A stretch of 64,000 bases of DNA from Orobanche coerulescens (taxonomy: Eukaryota; Streptophyta; Magnoliopsida; Lamiales; Orobanchaceae). The translations under genes were made by a program, and so were the position numbers. Positions 9,884-21,978 of the stretch are shown piece by piece (the stretch's first letter is position 1; the number at the start of each line of letters is the position of its first letter). The stretch is taken from NCBI GenBank assembly GCA_033398695.1, contig CM065810.1, forward strand, positions 138,599,215 through 138,663,214. Direction: 5' to 3'. Under the pieces are notes generated by a model. The model was given only the letters and a program-made list of their open reading frames with translations. It was not told the origin of the DNA and searched no databases.

Positions 9884-10960
9884 ATGTCAGCTGGTAGGGG
9901 CCGTGGCCGTGGTCGTGGCCGTGGACGAGGAAGAGGTCGTGGCGCGGCCTTTTTCATCAGTTCAGTTGCAGGGTCGACCAATCCCAGTTTGTCGAACTCG
10001 GTGCATCCTGACACCGAAAGTCAGCACGACCAATCAAACGGTCAAGGGAACAACGCGGACGCTGGAGTTACGAATGCACTTCAACAATTGGCTACCCAGA
10101 TGACTATTTTAGCCCAAATTGTTCAACTGAATAACCTGAACCCAAACACGGATTCCTTGCTTCAGAATGTAATCCGCATGCACCCTCCACAGTTTGGTGG
10201 TGCCATAGACCCGTTAGGCTGGGAAGACTGGCTAGCGGAACTGGAGAAGATTTTCGAGGCGGTTGATTGCCCCGAGGTGAGGAAAGTACGATTGCTCAGT
10301 ATTTCCTCACTAAGGAGGCCGCTACTTGGTGGAAGGTCATCAAGCCACAGGATCATATTGCCACGTGGGATGAATTTAAGGAGCTCTTGGAGGCTGAGTT
10401 TTGTCCTTGGCCGGTGCGAGAGGGCCGAATCCGAGCCTTTTTCGAGGCTAAACCACAAGATATTCCCGTTTCACAGGCGATCGTGGAGTACAACCAACAA
10501 TTGATCCATGTGAAGGATCAAGTGCGTAACGAGCGTGATAAGATCCGTTATTTCGATATGCGGATGAATTTGGACTTACGGCAGTACATGGCCGGATTTG
10601 CTTGTACCACACTAAAAGAGTATCAGGACAGAGCTTTAGCCCATGATATGTTGAACCCCGACAATGATACCGTTGAAGAACCGAAGAAGCAGAAAGTCGC
10701 GGGAAATTTTTCTGGCTCTAAGGGTGGCAACTTTCAGAAGTCACTGCATTTACTAACCGTTTTGCCGGACAGTCGTCACGTTCTAATAAAGGGAAGAGGG
10801 GTTATCGTCCCACTCCGGGTACCTCAAATCGCACGGTGACTTGTTATAATTGTGGCCGTCCAGGCCACTTTAATTCGGAATGCCACTTTCCACCATTGAA
10901 GTGTCACACGTGCGGACAGATGGGGCATAGAGCGGCTTATTGTTCCGAGCCGAATCAGAC
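9884..10960 (+). pseudogene. Element 1 gag (capsid and zinc knuckles), frameshifted
   Basis: Start chosen at ATG 9884 because it begins an arginine-glycine run (GRGRGRGRG) also found at the gag start of element G (43606). Capsid-like sequence follows (RMHPPQFGGA, then WEDWLAELEKIFEAVDCP). A frameshift near 10280 moves the reading to KEAATWWKVIKP...EFCPWPVREGRIRAFF, and another near 10740 leads to two CCHC knuckles, [14 protein letters not shown] (about 10842) and [14 protein letters not shown] (about 10902). Gag packages element RNA into particles. Two frameshifts make this copy non-functional. Confidence 0.88.
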
Positions 10961-13900
10961 TTTGGATACTCGGGCTTCTGCCCCAACACCACTTGATCAA
11001 GGTTTAAATCAGCGACAATCTTTTGGTCAACCTCAGCAGAATTTTGGCAGGGGCCGGGGACGGGGTCAGAACGCTGGAGGGGAAAACTCTAGCGTCGGTT
11101 CGATGCAACCACGGGTTTATGAGATGCGTCGAACAGATGAACCCGACGCGGCGGTGGCTTCAGGTACCATCCATATTTTGTCTTATCCAGTCCGTGTACT
11201 TTTTGATACGGGTGCTACACATTCTTTTATTTCTTTGGAGTGTGTACACCGTTTGAATATAATTTGTTTGACTACTTGCGATCCCTTTATCGTGAAACTG
11301 CTTAGCGGGGATAGAATTATGGGGAATCGGGAGATTAGAGATTTTCCGGTGATTATATCCGGTATAGAATGGTTATCGAATCTGATTGTAGTTGATATGG
11401 AAGGCGAGGACGTGATCCTCGGCGAGGATTGGCTTGATAATCATCAAGCGATTATGAATTACCGTACCAAAGTTATCACCATGATGACTAAAGACGGATC
11501 TGAGTACTCATTTTTGGGACGTAAGTCGGGCCAATCCAAGTTACTTATCAGTGCCATGAAGGCCGAAAAACTTTTGAATAAAGGTTGTACGGGCTATTGG
11601 TGTTATGCTTTGAAAAAGGAAGGAAATGTAGTCGATTTCTCCTCGATTCCGGTTGTTAATGAGTATCCTGATGTTTTTCCGGATGATCTTCCGGGATTAC
11701 CGCCAGATCGAGAGATAGAATTTACCGTAGACTTAGAGCCAGATGCGGCTCCGATTTCTAAAGCACCTTATCGGATGGCACCTTTCGAGATGCAGGAATT
11801 GAAGACTCAATTGGGAGAACTTTTGGAAAAAGGGTACATCAGACCGAGCGCTTCGCCTTGGGGCGCGCCTGTTCTTTTCGTGAGGAAGAAAGATGGTTCA
11901 CTATATTTGTGCATCGACTACCGTGAGATGAATAAAGTAACCATCAAGAATAAATATCCTTTGCCTCGTATAGACGATCTATTTGATCAATTGCAAGGAG
12001 CTGCGGTTTTCTCGAAGATTGATTTAAGATCCGGGTATTATCAACTCAGGGTGAGGGAGTCCGACGTTCCGAAGACGGCGTTTTGGATGAGATATGGGCA
12101 TTATGAATTTGTAGTTATGCCTTTTGGGTTGACGAATGCGCCGGCAGTATTCATGCAGTTAATGAATTAAATATTCATTAAGTACCTCGACAGGTGTGTA
12201 GTCGTCTTTATTGACGACATCTTGATCTATTCTCGAGATAAGGAGGAACATGCCCGACACTTGCGTTTGGTTTTAGACATTTTGAGAACCGAGCACCTCT
12301 ATGCAAAATTCTCGAAATGTGAGTTTTGGTTGGAAGAAGTTATGTTTCTCGGCCATGTGATTTCGGCCGAAGGGGTTCGTGTAGACCCGCAGAAGATCGA
12401 GGCAGTGCTAGACTGGGCACCGCCTAAAAATGTTAAGGAAGTTCGTAGCTTTTTGGGCCTTGCTGGGTATTACCGTCGGTTTGTCGAGGGGTTCTCGAAA
12501 CTCGCTCGACCGCTTACGTAATTACTCCAGAAGACCGAAAAGTTTATTTGGACGGATGAGAGACAACAGAGCTTCAATGAACTGAAGAGACGTTTGACTT
12601 CAGCGCCAATTTTAACTTTACCACATGGTAGCGAGGGCTTTGCAGTCTATAGTGACGCTTCGGGTCAAGGCCTGGGCTGTGTACTTATGCAGCATGATAA
12701 GACAATAGCTTTTGCGTCACGACAATTAAAGCCTTATGAGATGAATTATCCTACTCACGATTTAGAGTTGGCCGCAATTGTCTTCGCACTCAAGATTTGG
12801 CGGCATTATTTGTATGGTTCACCGTGCTGGATTTATATCGATCACCAGAGCCTGAAGTATATTTTCAGTCAGAAGGAGCTGAATATGAGACAGAGACGTT
12901 GGCTAGAGTTGATAAAGGATTATGATTTGGAAATTCTTTACCACCCCGGAAAAGCCTACGTCGTTGCAGATGCTTTGAGCCGTAAATCTGCATCTCTTCA
13001 AATGCTCGAGGTTCTTACGTCCCAGACGAAAATTCGTCAGGATTTAATTGAGCAAGGGATAGAAGTTTGGCTTCAATGAGTACAGGGACAGTTGTGTACT
13101 CTCGAAATTACTTCGTCCTTAGTTGATGACATCAAACGGAAGCAGTGGAGTGACCCGATGATTTCTCAACTGAAGGAAGATGTAATTAAAGGAAAAGCTC
13201 CTGGCTTTATGGTACACGAGGATAGTATTCTGAGATTTTAGGGCAGACTTTGTGTTCCGAACGATTTAGAGTTGAGACAGAGAATTCTCCAAGAAGCTCA
13301 TGCTACGCCTTACTCAATCCACCCCGGGACAAGTAAGATGTACAAAGATTTGAAGCGAAATTTTTGGTGGAGTAACATGAAGAAGGATATTACGGAGTTT
13401 GTACTACGGTGCTTGACGTGTCAACAAGTCAAGATCGAACATCAACGACCAGCGGGGTTGTTGAAACCACTTCCCATTCTCGAGTGGAAGTGGGAAGACA
13501 TCTCGATGGATTTCATCACTGGCATGCCGATAACTCGGACTGGAATGAATATGATTTGGGTAATTGTCGATCGGTTGACCAAGTCTGCACACTTCTTGGG
13601 TATTAAGGATACTTGGGGACCGGATAGACTGGCTCGAACCTTTATTACTGAGATCGTGAGGTTACACGGTACCCCCAAGACCATTGTTTCTGATCGAGAC
13701 GGCCGTTTCGTATCGCATTTTTGGCAGGCCGTTCATCAGGCTCTAGGTACGGAGTTGAGATTGAGCACTTCCTTTCATCCTCAGTCGGACGGTCAGACAG
13801 AAAGGACGATTCAGACATTGGAAGATATGTTACGGGCTTGCGCTTTGGATTGGAGTAATGATTGGGAGCTTCACTTACCGTTGATCGAGTTTGCTTACAA

Positions 13901-14548
13901 TAATAGTTGGCATGCGTCGATCAAAATGGCACCCTTCGAGGCACTCTATGGTAGGCAATGTAGGTCGCCATTATGTTGGGACGAGGCTTATGAGCTAGTT
14001 GGGACGGAGCCGGATATGTTGATGGAGACTAAGGAAAAGATTTCTATTATCCGAGATCGATTGCTAGCTGCCCAGAGTCGTCAGAAATCTTATGCTGATA
14101 CTCGTCGTCGACCTTTGGAGTTCGAGGTGGGAGATCATGTCTTGCTCAAGGTGTCGCCGACCAGGGGAGTTTTCCGCTTCGGGAAAAAGGGGAAACTTAG
14201 TCCGAGGTACATCGTACCCTTCGAGATTTTGGATAGAGTTGGAGATTTAGCATATCGCTTGGCATTGCCTCCAGCGTTGAGTCACGTCCACAGTGTTTTT
14301 CATGTGTCTCAGTTGAGGAAGTGCGTACCTGATCCGAGCCACATATCGACTACAGTGAGATTGACGTAGCCGAGGATATTACCTTTCCAGAGAAACCCGT
14401 GAAGATTCTTGAGCGCCGCGAGAAACAAATTCGGCATAAGACCATTCCACTGGTTAAAGTGCAATGGTCGAGGCATGGAGTCGAGGAGGCGACTTGGGAG
14501 ACGGAAGAGAAGATGCGGGTGGAATACCCCGAACTATTTATTTCTTAA
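10836..14548 (+). pseudogene. Element 1 pol (protease, RT, RNase H, integrase, chromodomain), with stops
   Basis: Domains in order: retropepsin with [12 protein letters not shown] (about 11200); RT with [24 protein letters not shown] and FIDDIL (about 12010-12225); RNase H with [10 protein letters not shown] and VADALSRK (12640-12985); integrase with an HHCC region (YSIHPGTSKMY...CLTCQ, 13310-13430), DDE residues in VDRLTKSAHF, VSDRDGRF and the E of QTLEDML; a GPF module changed to VPF near 14215; chromodomain VKVQWSRHGVEEATWE near 14455. Breaks: TAA after MQLMN at 12168, TAA near 12520, TGA near 13077, TAG near 13240 and a frameshift near 14345. Closest to Tekay/Del by domain order and chromodomain. 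Confidence 0.9.
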
Positions 14549-14570
14549 GTTTCGGGACGAAACTTCTTTT

Positions 14571-14583
14571 TAGAGGGGGAGAA
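14571..14583 (+). other. Polypurine tract of element 1
   Basis: AGAGGGGGAGAA directly precedes the 3' LTR start (TGTAATACCC at 14584). It is the expected primer for plus-strand DNA synthesis. Confidence 0.88.
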
Positions 14584-16540
14584 TGTAATACCCGGTCGAA
14601 AGTCATGTCATTTCAAACCTCTTCATTTTCTTCGAATCGTGATTTGTTGGGCGAACCCTTGTAATCATTGCTTGGAACCACCGTTTTGGGGTTTCCGTAC
14701 TTCTATTTCGTGTTATTGTTGCCCAGATATTGAGTCCTATTGCTTTTATTCTCTTCCCGGGTCATTTTTCATCATTTTAGGACCCGAGGGGGGTGTGAGC
14801 CGCGGCACAAGGAGTGTGCGCTGCGGCACACACATTTCCTAAACCTGGCCGAGTGGACTGTACCGGGTGCCGCGGCACATGCCGGCAGGGCCGCGGCATA
14901 CTGCCTAGTCACTGCCGCGGCACACCTAGGCTGAGCCGCGGCACACTTGTGTTGCATCCTCAGCCAAAAACCGACTGTACCTGGTGCCGCGGCACACTGC
15001 CGAACCCTGGGAGCAATTATTAGGCCTGTGCCGCGGCACACTCCGGCTGAGCCGCGGCACACAATGCGGTCAACTGCATAATTCGGCTTTTTGAGCGAGA
15101 TGCAGCTCATTTCCTCCATTTCCTTCTTCCACCTGCGAGAGAGAGAACTTGAGGGGAGAATCTTATCATCATCTATCACTTAAGTGTAGGATTTTTATCA
15201 ATTTCATTCGGTTGGTAAGCCCGGATCATCGATCTATCGCGTATTCTTCGTATCATAGAGCTTGGATGTTCAAGAGGTAATTTCTTCAACATCTTGGTTT
15301 TCGATTTTTCATTGGGTAATGACGTTTTGGATGTTAAAATCATGGTGTATGAAGTGATATATGCATGATTATGGACATGTTTGAGTATTCATCGGATTAT
15401 TGAAAGATTATTCAAGAACACTTTGAATATTGTGTTGGATTTTGGGGTTTTCGTAGATTCGTCCGATTTATCCGATTTGAAGCTTGAGAACCTTGAGATT
15501 ATGATGTATCTATACCGTATACACGCCTTTCCTACGATTTTTCGGACTTTTGGGAGTTTGAGCGATTTTTCAACCTCTAATTGCTTACCCGTGTAGTTTT
15601 CGTGAATCGTAGACGGGTTTCGGGGGTTTCTTCGTGTAATCTGAGTATGGATATTTGACTATCATAGTCCTTGCGAATCGTTTAGGTGCCGGAAGCGCGT
15701 TCTTGGACCTACCGAACTCATACCCTTCCCCCGTTCGATTTCTCGATGTCTCAAAGGCAAGTATATATTTATGATTGTACGTTCTCGACTTCGAAAGTAA
15801 GTAATATTGATGGTATGATATGAACGAACTGTTTTTACGGCATTCATAGATATATTGATGGCATATTATGAACGAACCGTTTTTACGGCATTCATATATG
15901 TATTGATGGCATGATATGAACGAACCGTTTCTACGGCATTCATACATGTAATGACGGATGATATGAACGAACCGTTTCTACGGCATTCACATACGTCTTG
16001 ATATGACACTATGAGATTTAGTTATTCCGGAATACTAGTCTTGAATTGATGAATTGACGGTTACATTTGCTTTATTATCGAGGAGTATTGTGTTTCATAT
16101 TTAATATACTTGCACTGGCTATTCGACGGCTAACCCCTTTATGGGGGAAATACGTTTTATGTATTTCAGGTTCCAGGAGAACGGACAGGCAGGTATCGGG
16201 TCGGCATGAAGATGGTGGGCAATTGTGATACTGTGTCTTTCTTCCAGTTATGTTTTGGGTTTTCCATTCAGTGTTGTTGTACTGGAATGGCTAACAATAC
16301 TCGAGTATTGTTTTTCCATTTCCCTTGATGTTCCGGCCTGTGTTTGCCGAGGTATTGATTCGTGTTGTGACGTCTGTGAATACATTGGCTATGTTTTGAA
16401 TACCTTTGTATTGTTTTTCATTCCATTGTGGGTAGACCTTCTCGGTCAAAATTTATAGTTCCACGTATGTTTAGCCTTGTGGGTCCCACGGCGGGGCTTA
16501 CGGCGCTGTAATATTCCCCGAATAACTTGGGGGTGTTACA
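14584..16540 (+). repeat. Element 1 3' LTR
   Basis: 1957 bp, colinear with the 5' LTR with scattered substitutions and one clear 21-bp difference inside the palindrome array. It ends GGGGGTGTTACA and is followed directly by the target duplication GTTGA. The conserved hairpin is at 16129-16147. Confidence 0.95.
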
Positions 16541-16545
16541 GTTGA

Positions 16546-18860
16546 CACGTCAAACATCGCAATACGAACTCTGTGACATCTTTCTTCATATTATTCCACC
16601 AAAATTTTCGCTTCAAGTTCTTGTACATCTTACTCGTTCCAGGGTGGATTGAGTAAGGCATAGAATGGGCTTCTCGAAGAATTCTTTGTCTCAACTCGAG
16701 ATTATTCGGGATACAAAGCCTGCCCTGAAATCTCAAAATACTGTCCCCATAGACCATAAAGCCAGGGGTTTTCCCTTAATTACGTCTTCTTTCAGTTGGG
16801 AAATCATCGGTCACTCTACTGTTTCCCGTTGATATTATAAACTAAGGACGAAATAATTTCGAGGGTACACAATTGTCCCTGCACTCTTTGAAGCCAAACT
16901 TCTATACCTTGCTCGATCAAATACTGGCGAATCTTCGTCTGAGGTGTAAGAACCTGGAGCATCTGAAGTGATGCCAGTTTGCGGCTCAAAGCATCCGCAA
17001 TGACATTGACGTTCCCCGGATGGTAAAGAATTTCCAAATCATAATCCTTAATCAATTCTAACCAACGTTGTTGCCTCATATTCAACTCTTTCTGACTGAA
17101 AATGTACTTCAAACTCTTGTGATCGGTATAAATACGACACGAAGAGACATACAAACAATTCCGCCAAATCTTAAGTGCGAAAACAATGAAGGCTAATTCC
17201 AAATCATGAGTAGGATAGTTCATCTCATAAGGCTTCAACTGTCATAATGCAAAGGCTATCGTTTTATCGTGCTGCATAAGCACACATCCAAGCCCCTGTC
17301 GTGAAGCATCACTATACACTGCAAAACCTTCACCACCTTGTGGTAAAGCTAAGATTGGAGCTGAAGTTAAACGTCTCTTCAGTTCATCAAAGCTCTGTTA
17401 TCTCTTAGTAGTCCAAACAAACTTTTCTGTCTTCTGAAGTAATTACGTAAGGGGCCGAGCGAGTTTCGAGAATCCCTCGGCAAACCGACGGTAATACCCA
17501 GCAAGACCCAAAAAGCTACGAACTTCCTTAATATTACTAGGTGGTGCCCAATCTAGCGATGCCTTAATCTTCTGCGGGTCCACACAAACCCCTTCGGCCA
17601 AACCACATGGCCAAGAAACATAACCTCCTTCAACCACAACTCACATTTTGAGAATTTCGCATAAAGGTGCTCGGATCTCAAAACATCTAGTATCAAACAC
17701 AAGTGTTGGGCATGCTCCTCCTAACATCGTAAATAAATCAAAATATCGTCAATAAGGACGACCACACATTTGTAAAGGCATTCAATAAATATCTTTTTTA
17801 TTAACTGCATGAATACTGCCGATGCATTAGTCAGTCCAAAAGGCATGACCACGAATTCATAATGTTTGTATCTCGTCCGAAAAGTAGTTTTGGAACTTCG
17901 GACTCTTTCACTCGGAGCTGGTTATACGAGGCAATGAATACTTGTTCTTGATGGTCACTTTGTTTAGTTCACGGTAATCAATGCATAAACACAGTGAACC
18001 ATCCTTCTTCCTCACACAAAGAACATGTGCGCTCCAAGGTGAAGTACTTGGTCTAATGTACCCTTTCTCTAACAGTTCTCCCAACTGATTCTTCAATTCT
18101 TGCATTTCTGAAGGTGCCATACGATAAGGCTCCTTAAAAATCAGAGCCGCGTCAGGCTCTAAATCAACAGAAAATTCTATCCCTCGATCTGGCGGTAATC
18201 CCGGAAGATTGTTTGGAAAAACGCCTGTGTACTCATTAACAACTGGAATCGAAGAGAGATCGACTCCATGCCCTTACGACTTCAAAGCATAACACCAATA
18301 GCCCGTACAACCTTTATTCAAGAGTTTTATGGTCTTCATAGCGCTGATGAGCAACTTAGGTTGGCCCGATTTATGTCCCATAAATGAGTACTCTGAACCA
18401 TCTTTCGTCATCATAGTGAAAACCTTAGTGTGGTAATTCATAATCGCTTGGTGACTCTCAAGCCAGTCCTCACCGAAGATCAAATCCTCGCCCTCGATAT
18501 CAACCACAATCAAATTCGATAACCAATCAATACCTGCTATGCTCACCGTATAACTTCTAACCTCCCGATTCCCCACGATTCTATCCCAGCTAGGCAGTTT
18601 CACAATGAAAGGATCACGAGCAGTCATACAATTTATATCCAAACGGCGTACACAATCCAAGGAGATGAAAGAATGTGTACCACCAGAATCAAAAAGTACT
18701 CGAACTGGATGAGATAGAATATGAATGGTACCTGAGGCCACTGCCGCATCAGGTTCGTCTGCTCGACGCATCTCATAAACTCGTGGGTGTACTGAGCCGA
18801 CACTAGAATCTCCCTCTCTAACGGTCTGACCCCGCCCCCAGCTTCTGCCGTAACCCTACT
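16546..18860 (-). pseudogene. Element B pol: integrase N-terminus, RNase H, RT, protease (broken)
   Basis: Minus-strand order from right to left: protease with LFDSGGTHSFISLD (about 18650; the usual DTGA is DSGG); RT fragments with [13 protein letters not shown] and [17 protein letters not shown] (17908-18120), then [17 protein letters not shown] (about 17480); RNase H with [15 protein letters not shown] and VIADALSRK (16816-17238); integrase zinc-binding end with YSIHPGTSKMY...CLTCQL (16541-16660). Frameshifts and stops separate each block. The palm FxDD region is diverged around 17750. It continues across element 1 to 7656. Confidence 0.85.
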
Positions 18861-18887
18861 GTGACTGGCTAACTGATTGTTGCTGAT

Positions 18888-19770
18888 TCATACTCTAGTC
18901 TCTAAGTGCTGGGGCAGAAGCCGAGTATCCAAAGTCTGATCTTGTTCGGAGCAATAAACTGCCATGTGTCCTATCTGACCACAAGTGTGACATTTCTGAT
19001 GTGGGAAGTTGCACTCCAGACTGACGTGGCCTGGATGACCACAATTAAAACAGATCACCGGACGAGTTGTGGTGCCCAAAGTAGAACCGAAAATCTTCTT
19101 CCCTTTAAAAGAACGCGATGGTTTCGCGACAAAACGGTTAGCCGACTGAGGTTTCTGAAAGTTGCCGCCCTTGGAGCCAGAAAAATTATCGGTGGTCTTT
19201 TGCTTCTTCGACTCGTCTGGGGTGTTATTGTTGGAACACAACATGTCATATACCAAAGCCCTATCTTGGTATTCCTTCAGAGTAGTACAAGCAAACCCGG
19301 CCATATAATGCCGTAAATCCATATTCATTCACATGTTGAAATGGCAGGTCTTGTCATGCTCATCTCGCACTTGATTCTTCACATGAATCAGCTGTTAGTT
19401 GTATTCCACTATCGCCTGTGAGACTGGAATGTTCTGCGGCTTAGCTTTGAAAAAGGCTCGGATCCTACTTTCTTGCACTGGCCAAGGACAAAACTCAGCC
19501 TCCAGCAGATCTTTAAATTCGTCCCATGTAGCAGCATGAATATGCGGTTTAATAGCCTTCCACCAAGTTGCGGCTTCCTTAGCAAGGAAGTACTGAGCAA
19601 TAGGTACCTTCCTCGCATCCGGACAGTCAACCGCTTCAAACACTTTCTCCAATTCAAATAGCCAACTTTCCCAACCCGCTGGGTCGGTAGCACCGCTGAA
19701 CTGTGGAGGATGCATACGGATCACATTCTGGAGCAAAACATCCGCTGCCGGATTAGGATTATTCAGTTGA
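18888..19770 (-). pseudogene. Element B gag, N-terminus missing
   Basis: Minus-strand fragments match element 1 gag: NVIRMHPPQFSGATDPAGWE (about 19700), KEAATWWKAIKP, EFCPWPVQESRIRAFF, MAGFACTTLKEYQDRA, and two CCHC knuckles CFNCGHPGHVSLEC and CHTCGQIGHMAVYC (about 18960-19050). The gag N-terminal RG-rich part is missing; homology stops near 19770 at VQLNN. Frameshift near 19390. Confidence 0.85.
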
Positions 19771-19932
19771 ACACCTGGGCCAGGATAGTTATCTGATTTG
19801 CGTGTCATATTTTTAATTCAGAAAATATAAAAAAACGACAAAAAGTAAAGATACTCACGTGTATATACAGTAATTGTGATTGTGGCTCACATCTTCATCT
19901 GATTTTACATTTAGAAATGGCTTAAACGCCTT
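19771..19932. other. Junction between truncated element B and Athila 3' region
   Basis: About 160 bp, AT-rich, with no match to either the gag of element 1 or the Athila ORFs that I can see. No LTR end, primer site or target duplication marks the boundary, so one or both elements lost sequence here. Confidence 0.5.
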
Positions 19933-20477
19933 CTATGAGTCGGGGAGAAGCTTCCCATTCAATTTTCTTACAAATTGGCAAATAGGGTCTTTTAACATCA
20001 GATTCTCAAGACGTCGTTCATATTCTGGTTTGAAGTTATTCGACAAACATCGAATCCCATAATGTATGAGTCCATTAGGATGCGTGTCAAGAGAAATTTC
20101 GATATCATCTAAATTCTCCTTATTCAGACCATCCTTGATGAACTGAATTTTATCTTCTCTGTTTGTGGAAGGAATTCCTAAAGATAGACATCTTGAATCA
20201 CAGTTCCACCTAGCACATTTGTAGCAAACAGCTATTTTCTTTGCTCGTCGTTTCTTGGCATATGAACTTTTCCATGCCCTGGTAAAAATCTAGTTGGTGT
20301 TTCCGTGAATTCACATGCTATTCTCACTTTGGCTTCAATAATAAATCGAATAACAAAAGGTATGCCATTATTCATAAGCAACCTCATCCTTTCAAGTCTG
20401 GTTTGGTAAACATTCAAAATGACTTTTTTGCTAAGAAAGGGAAATCTTTTTTCAATTGTTTTCAAAGTTTGTTCCAT
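19933..20477 (-). pseudogene. Extra ORF downstream of Athila integrase, unknown function, frameshifted
   Basis: Starts at 20477 (MEQTLKTIEKRFPFLS), runs about 80 codons to a stop at 20232, and continues in a second frame to 19933, giving roughly 190 residues. The second half contains VCYKCARWNCDSRC, a C-x2-C-x4-C-x3-C cluster that could bind zinc, then IEISLDTHPNGLIHYGIRC and a lysine/arginine-rich end. I see no hydrophobic segment or signal peptide, so it is not an obvious envelope-like protein, which some Athila elements carry at this place. Continuous sense of both frames suggests one former gene with one indel. Function not recognised. Confidence 0.6.
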
Positions 20478-20598
20478 AATTAAAAATAAAAAAATATCTA
20501 CAAAATCAGTTGTTGTGGGAAACTGAAAAATCTGACTTTACTAGCCACGGAGTACCGTTATCCGCCACTTGACCGGACAAACACAATGGAGTATTAAT

Positions 20599-21978
20599 TC
20601 AAAATATCGGGGTGTTAATAAGAACCTCTTCTACCTCAAAAGATTCATATTCCAAATATGATTTTAACCGTTGACCATTTACTTTAAAAATATTACCATT
20701 TTTTAGATTTTCAATTTCTACAGCTCTGTTAGAATAGACCGTACGAATAATAAATGGACCAGACCATCATGAACGCAACTTGCGTGGAAATAATAACAAA
20801 CAAGAGTTAAAAAGAAGGACTTTTTGACGAGGAGGAAAAGTTTTTCTCAAGATGTGTTTATCATGAAATTTTTTCATTTTGTCTTTATATTTCCTTGCAC
20901 AATCGTAAGCATCATTTCTGATTTCTTCCAATTCATTTAGTAGAAGTTTTCTATGAATTCCAGCTAAGTCTAATGAAAAATTTAATCGTTTTATGGCCCA
21001 ATATGCTCTATGTTCTAATTCAACCGGCAAATGACATGGTTTTCCAAAGACAAGCCTAAATGGAGACATTCCGATAGGAGTTTTAAAAGCAGTACGATAA
21101 GCCCATAATGCATTATTCAATCGCAAAGACCAATCTTTCCTTGTAGGATTAACAGTTTTTTCAAGAATATGTTTGATTTCTGTGTTTGAAATTTAAACTT
21201 GTCCACTTGTTTGAGGGTGATAAGAAGTAACAACTTTATGTGTAACACCATATTTTATAAATAAATGATTCAAAGATTGGTTACAAAATTATTTTCCTCC
21301 ATCACTTATAATTGTTCGTGGTGTTCCAAATCTGGAAAAAATATTTTCTTTCAAAAATTTTACCACGACTTTGTGGTCATTTGTTTTGCAAGCAATTGCT
21401 TCTACCCATTTTGAAACATAATCGACGGCCACAAGGATGTAAAGATTGCCAAAAGAAATTGGAAAAGGCCCCATAAAATCTATGCCCCAAACATCAAATA
21501 TTTCAATAATTTAAATTGGGTTTAAAGACATCATATTTATTTTAGAAATTCGACCTAATCTTTGACATCAATCACATGTGCTGCAATATGAATGTGTATC
21601 TTTGAAAAGTGTTGGCCAATAAAAACCACATTGCGGAATTTTAGCAGTTGTTTTCTTTGAACTAAAATGACCTCCACATGCATGATCATGACAAAAGGCA
21701 ATGGTATTTTGTTGTTCACGTTCAGGCACACATCTCCTAATGATTTGATCAGGACAATATTTGAGCAAATATGGATCATCCCAAAAGAATTTTTTTACTT
21801 CGTTTAAAAATTTCGTTTTATCTTGATTATTCCAATGAGATGGCATGTTACTAGTGACAAGGTAATTGAAAATGTCTGCATACCAAGGTATGTGAGAAAC
21901 AGACATGAGTTGTTTATCAGGAAAAGCTTCATTAATAGGAGGTTCTTTATGAGTAAAATTCACGATTAGCCTAGACAA
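20599..21978 (-). pseudogene. Athila-type integrase (broken)
   Basis: Minus-strand blocks: zinc-binding N-terminus with HDHACGGHFSSKKT...YCSTCD (21568-21680); core with [14 protein letters not shown] [20 protein letters not shown] and IISDGGK (21289-21474); the third block with [20 protein letters not shown] and [10 protein letters not shown] (20990-21126); C-terminus to a stop at 20599 (GPFIIRTVY...NGNIFKVNGQ). Frames are interrupted near 21130-21290 and 21480-21560. [10 protein letters not shown] and the overall motifs are typical of Athila gypsy elements, which lack a chromodomain. Confidence 0.85.

Larger units (their letters stand above)
7657..16545 (+). mobile_element. Element 1: full-length Tekay/Del chromovirus, plus strand
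   Basis: Complete structure with perfect target duplications GTTGA at 7657-7661 and 16541-16545. It has a 5' LTR (7662-9639), primer site (9645), gag, protease, reverse transcriptase, RNase H, integrase, chromodomain, purine tract (14571-14583) and 3' LTR (14584-16540). It is inserted in the integrase of the related element B, in opposite orientation. The LTRs look highly similar by eye, so insertion is fairly recent, yet gag and pol already carry frameshifts and stops. It could only move with proteins supplied by another copy. Confidence 0.95.
4623..19770 (-). mobile_element. Tekay/Del chromovirus element B, minus strand, 5' end missing
   Basis: Order on the minus strand: gag (about 19770-18888), protease, reverse transcriptase, RNase H, integrase, chromodomain (ending near 6520), purine tract, 3' LTR (6505-4623). 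The integrase is split by element 1 at 7661/16541. The gag start, primer site and 5' LTR are absent, and the sequence changes to Athila-associated DNA between about 19770 and 19880. B sits in Copia J on its left side. Multiple stops and frameshifts make it non-functional. Confidence 0.85.
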
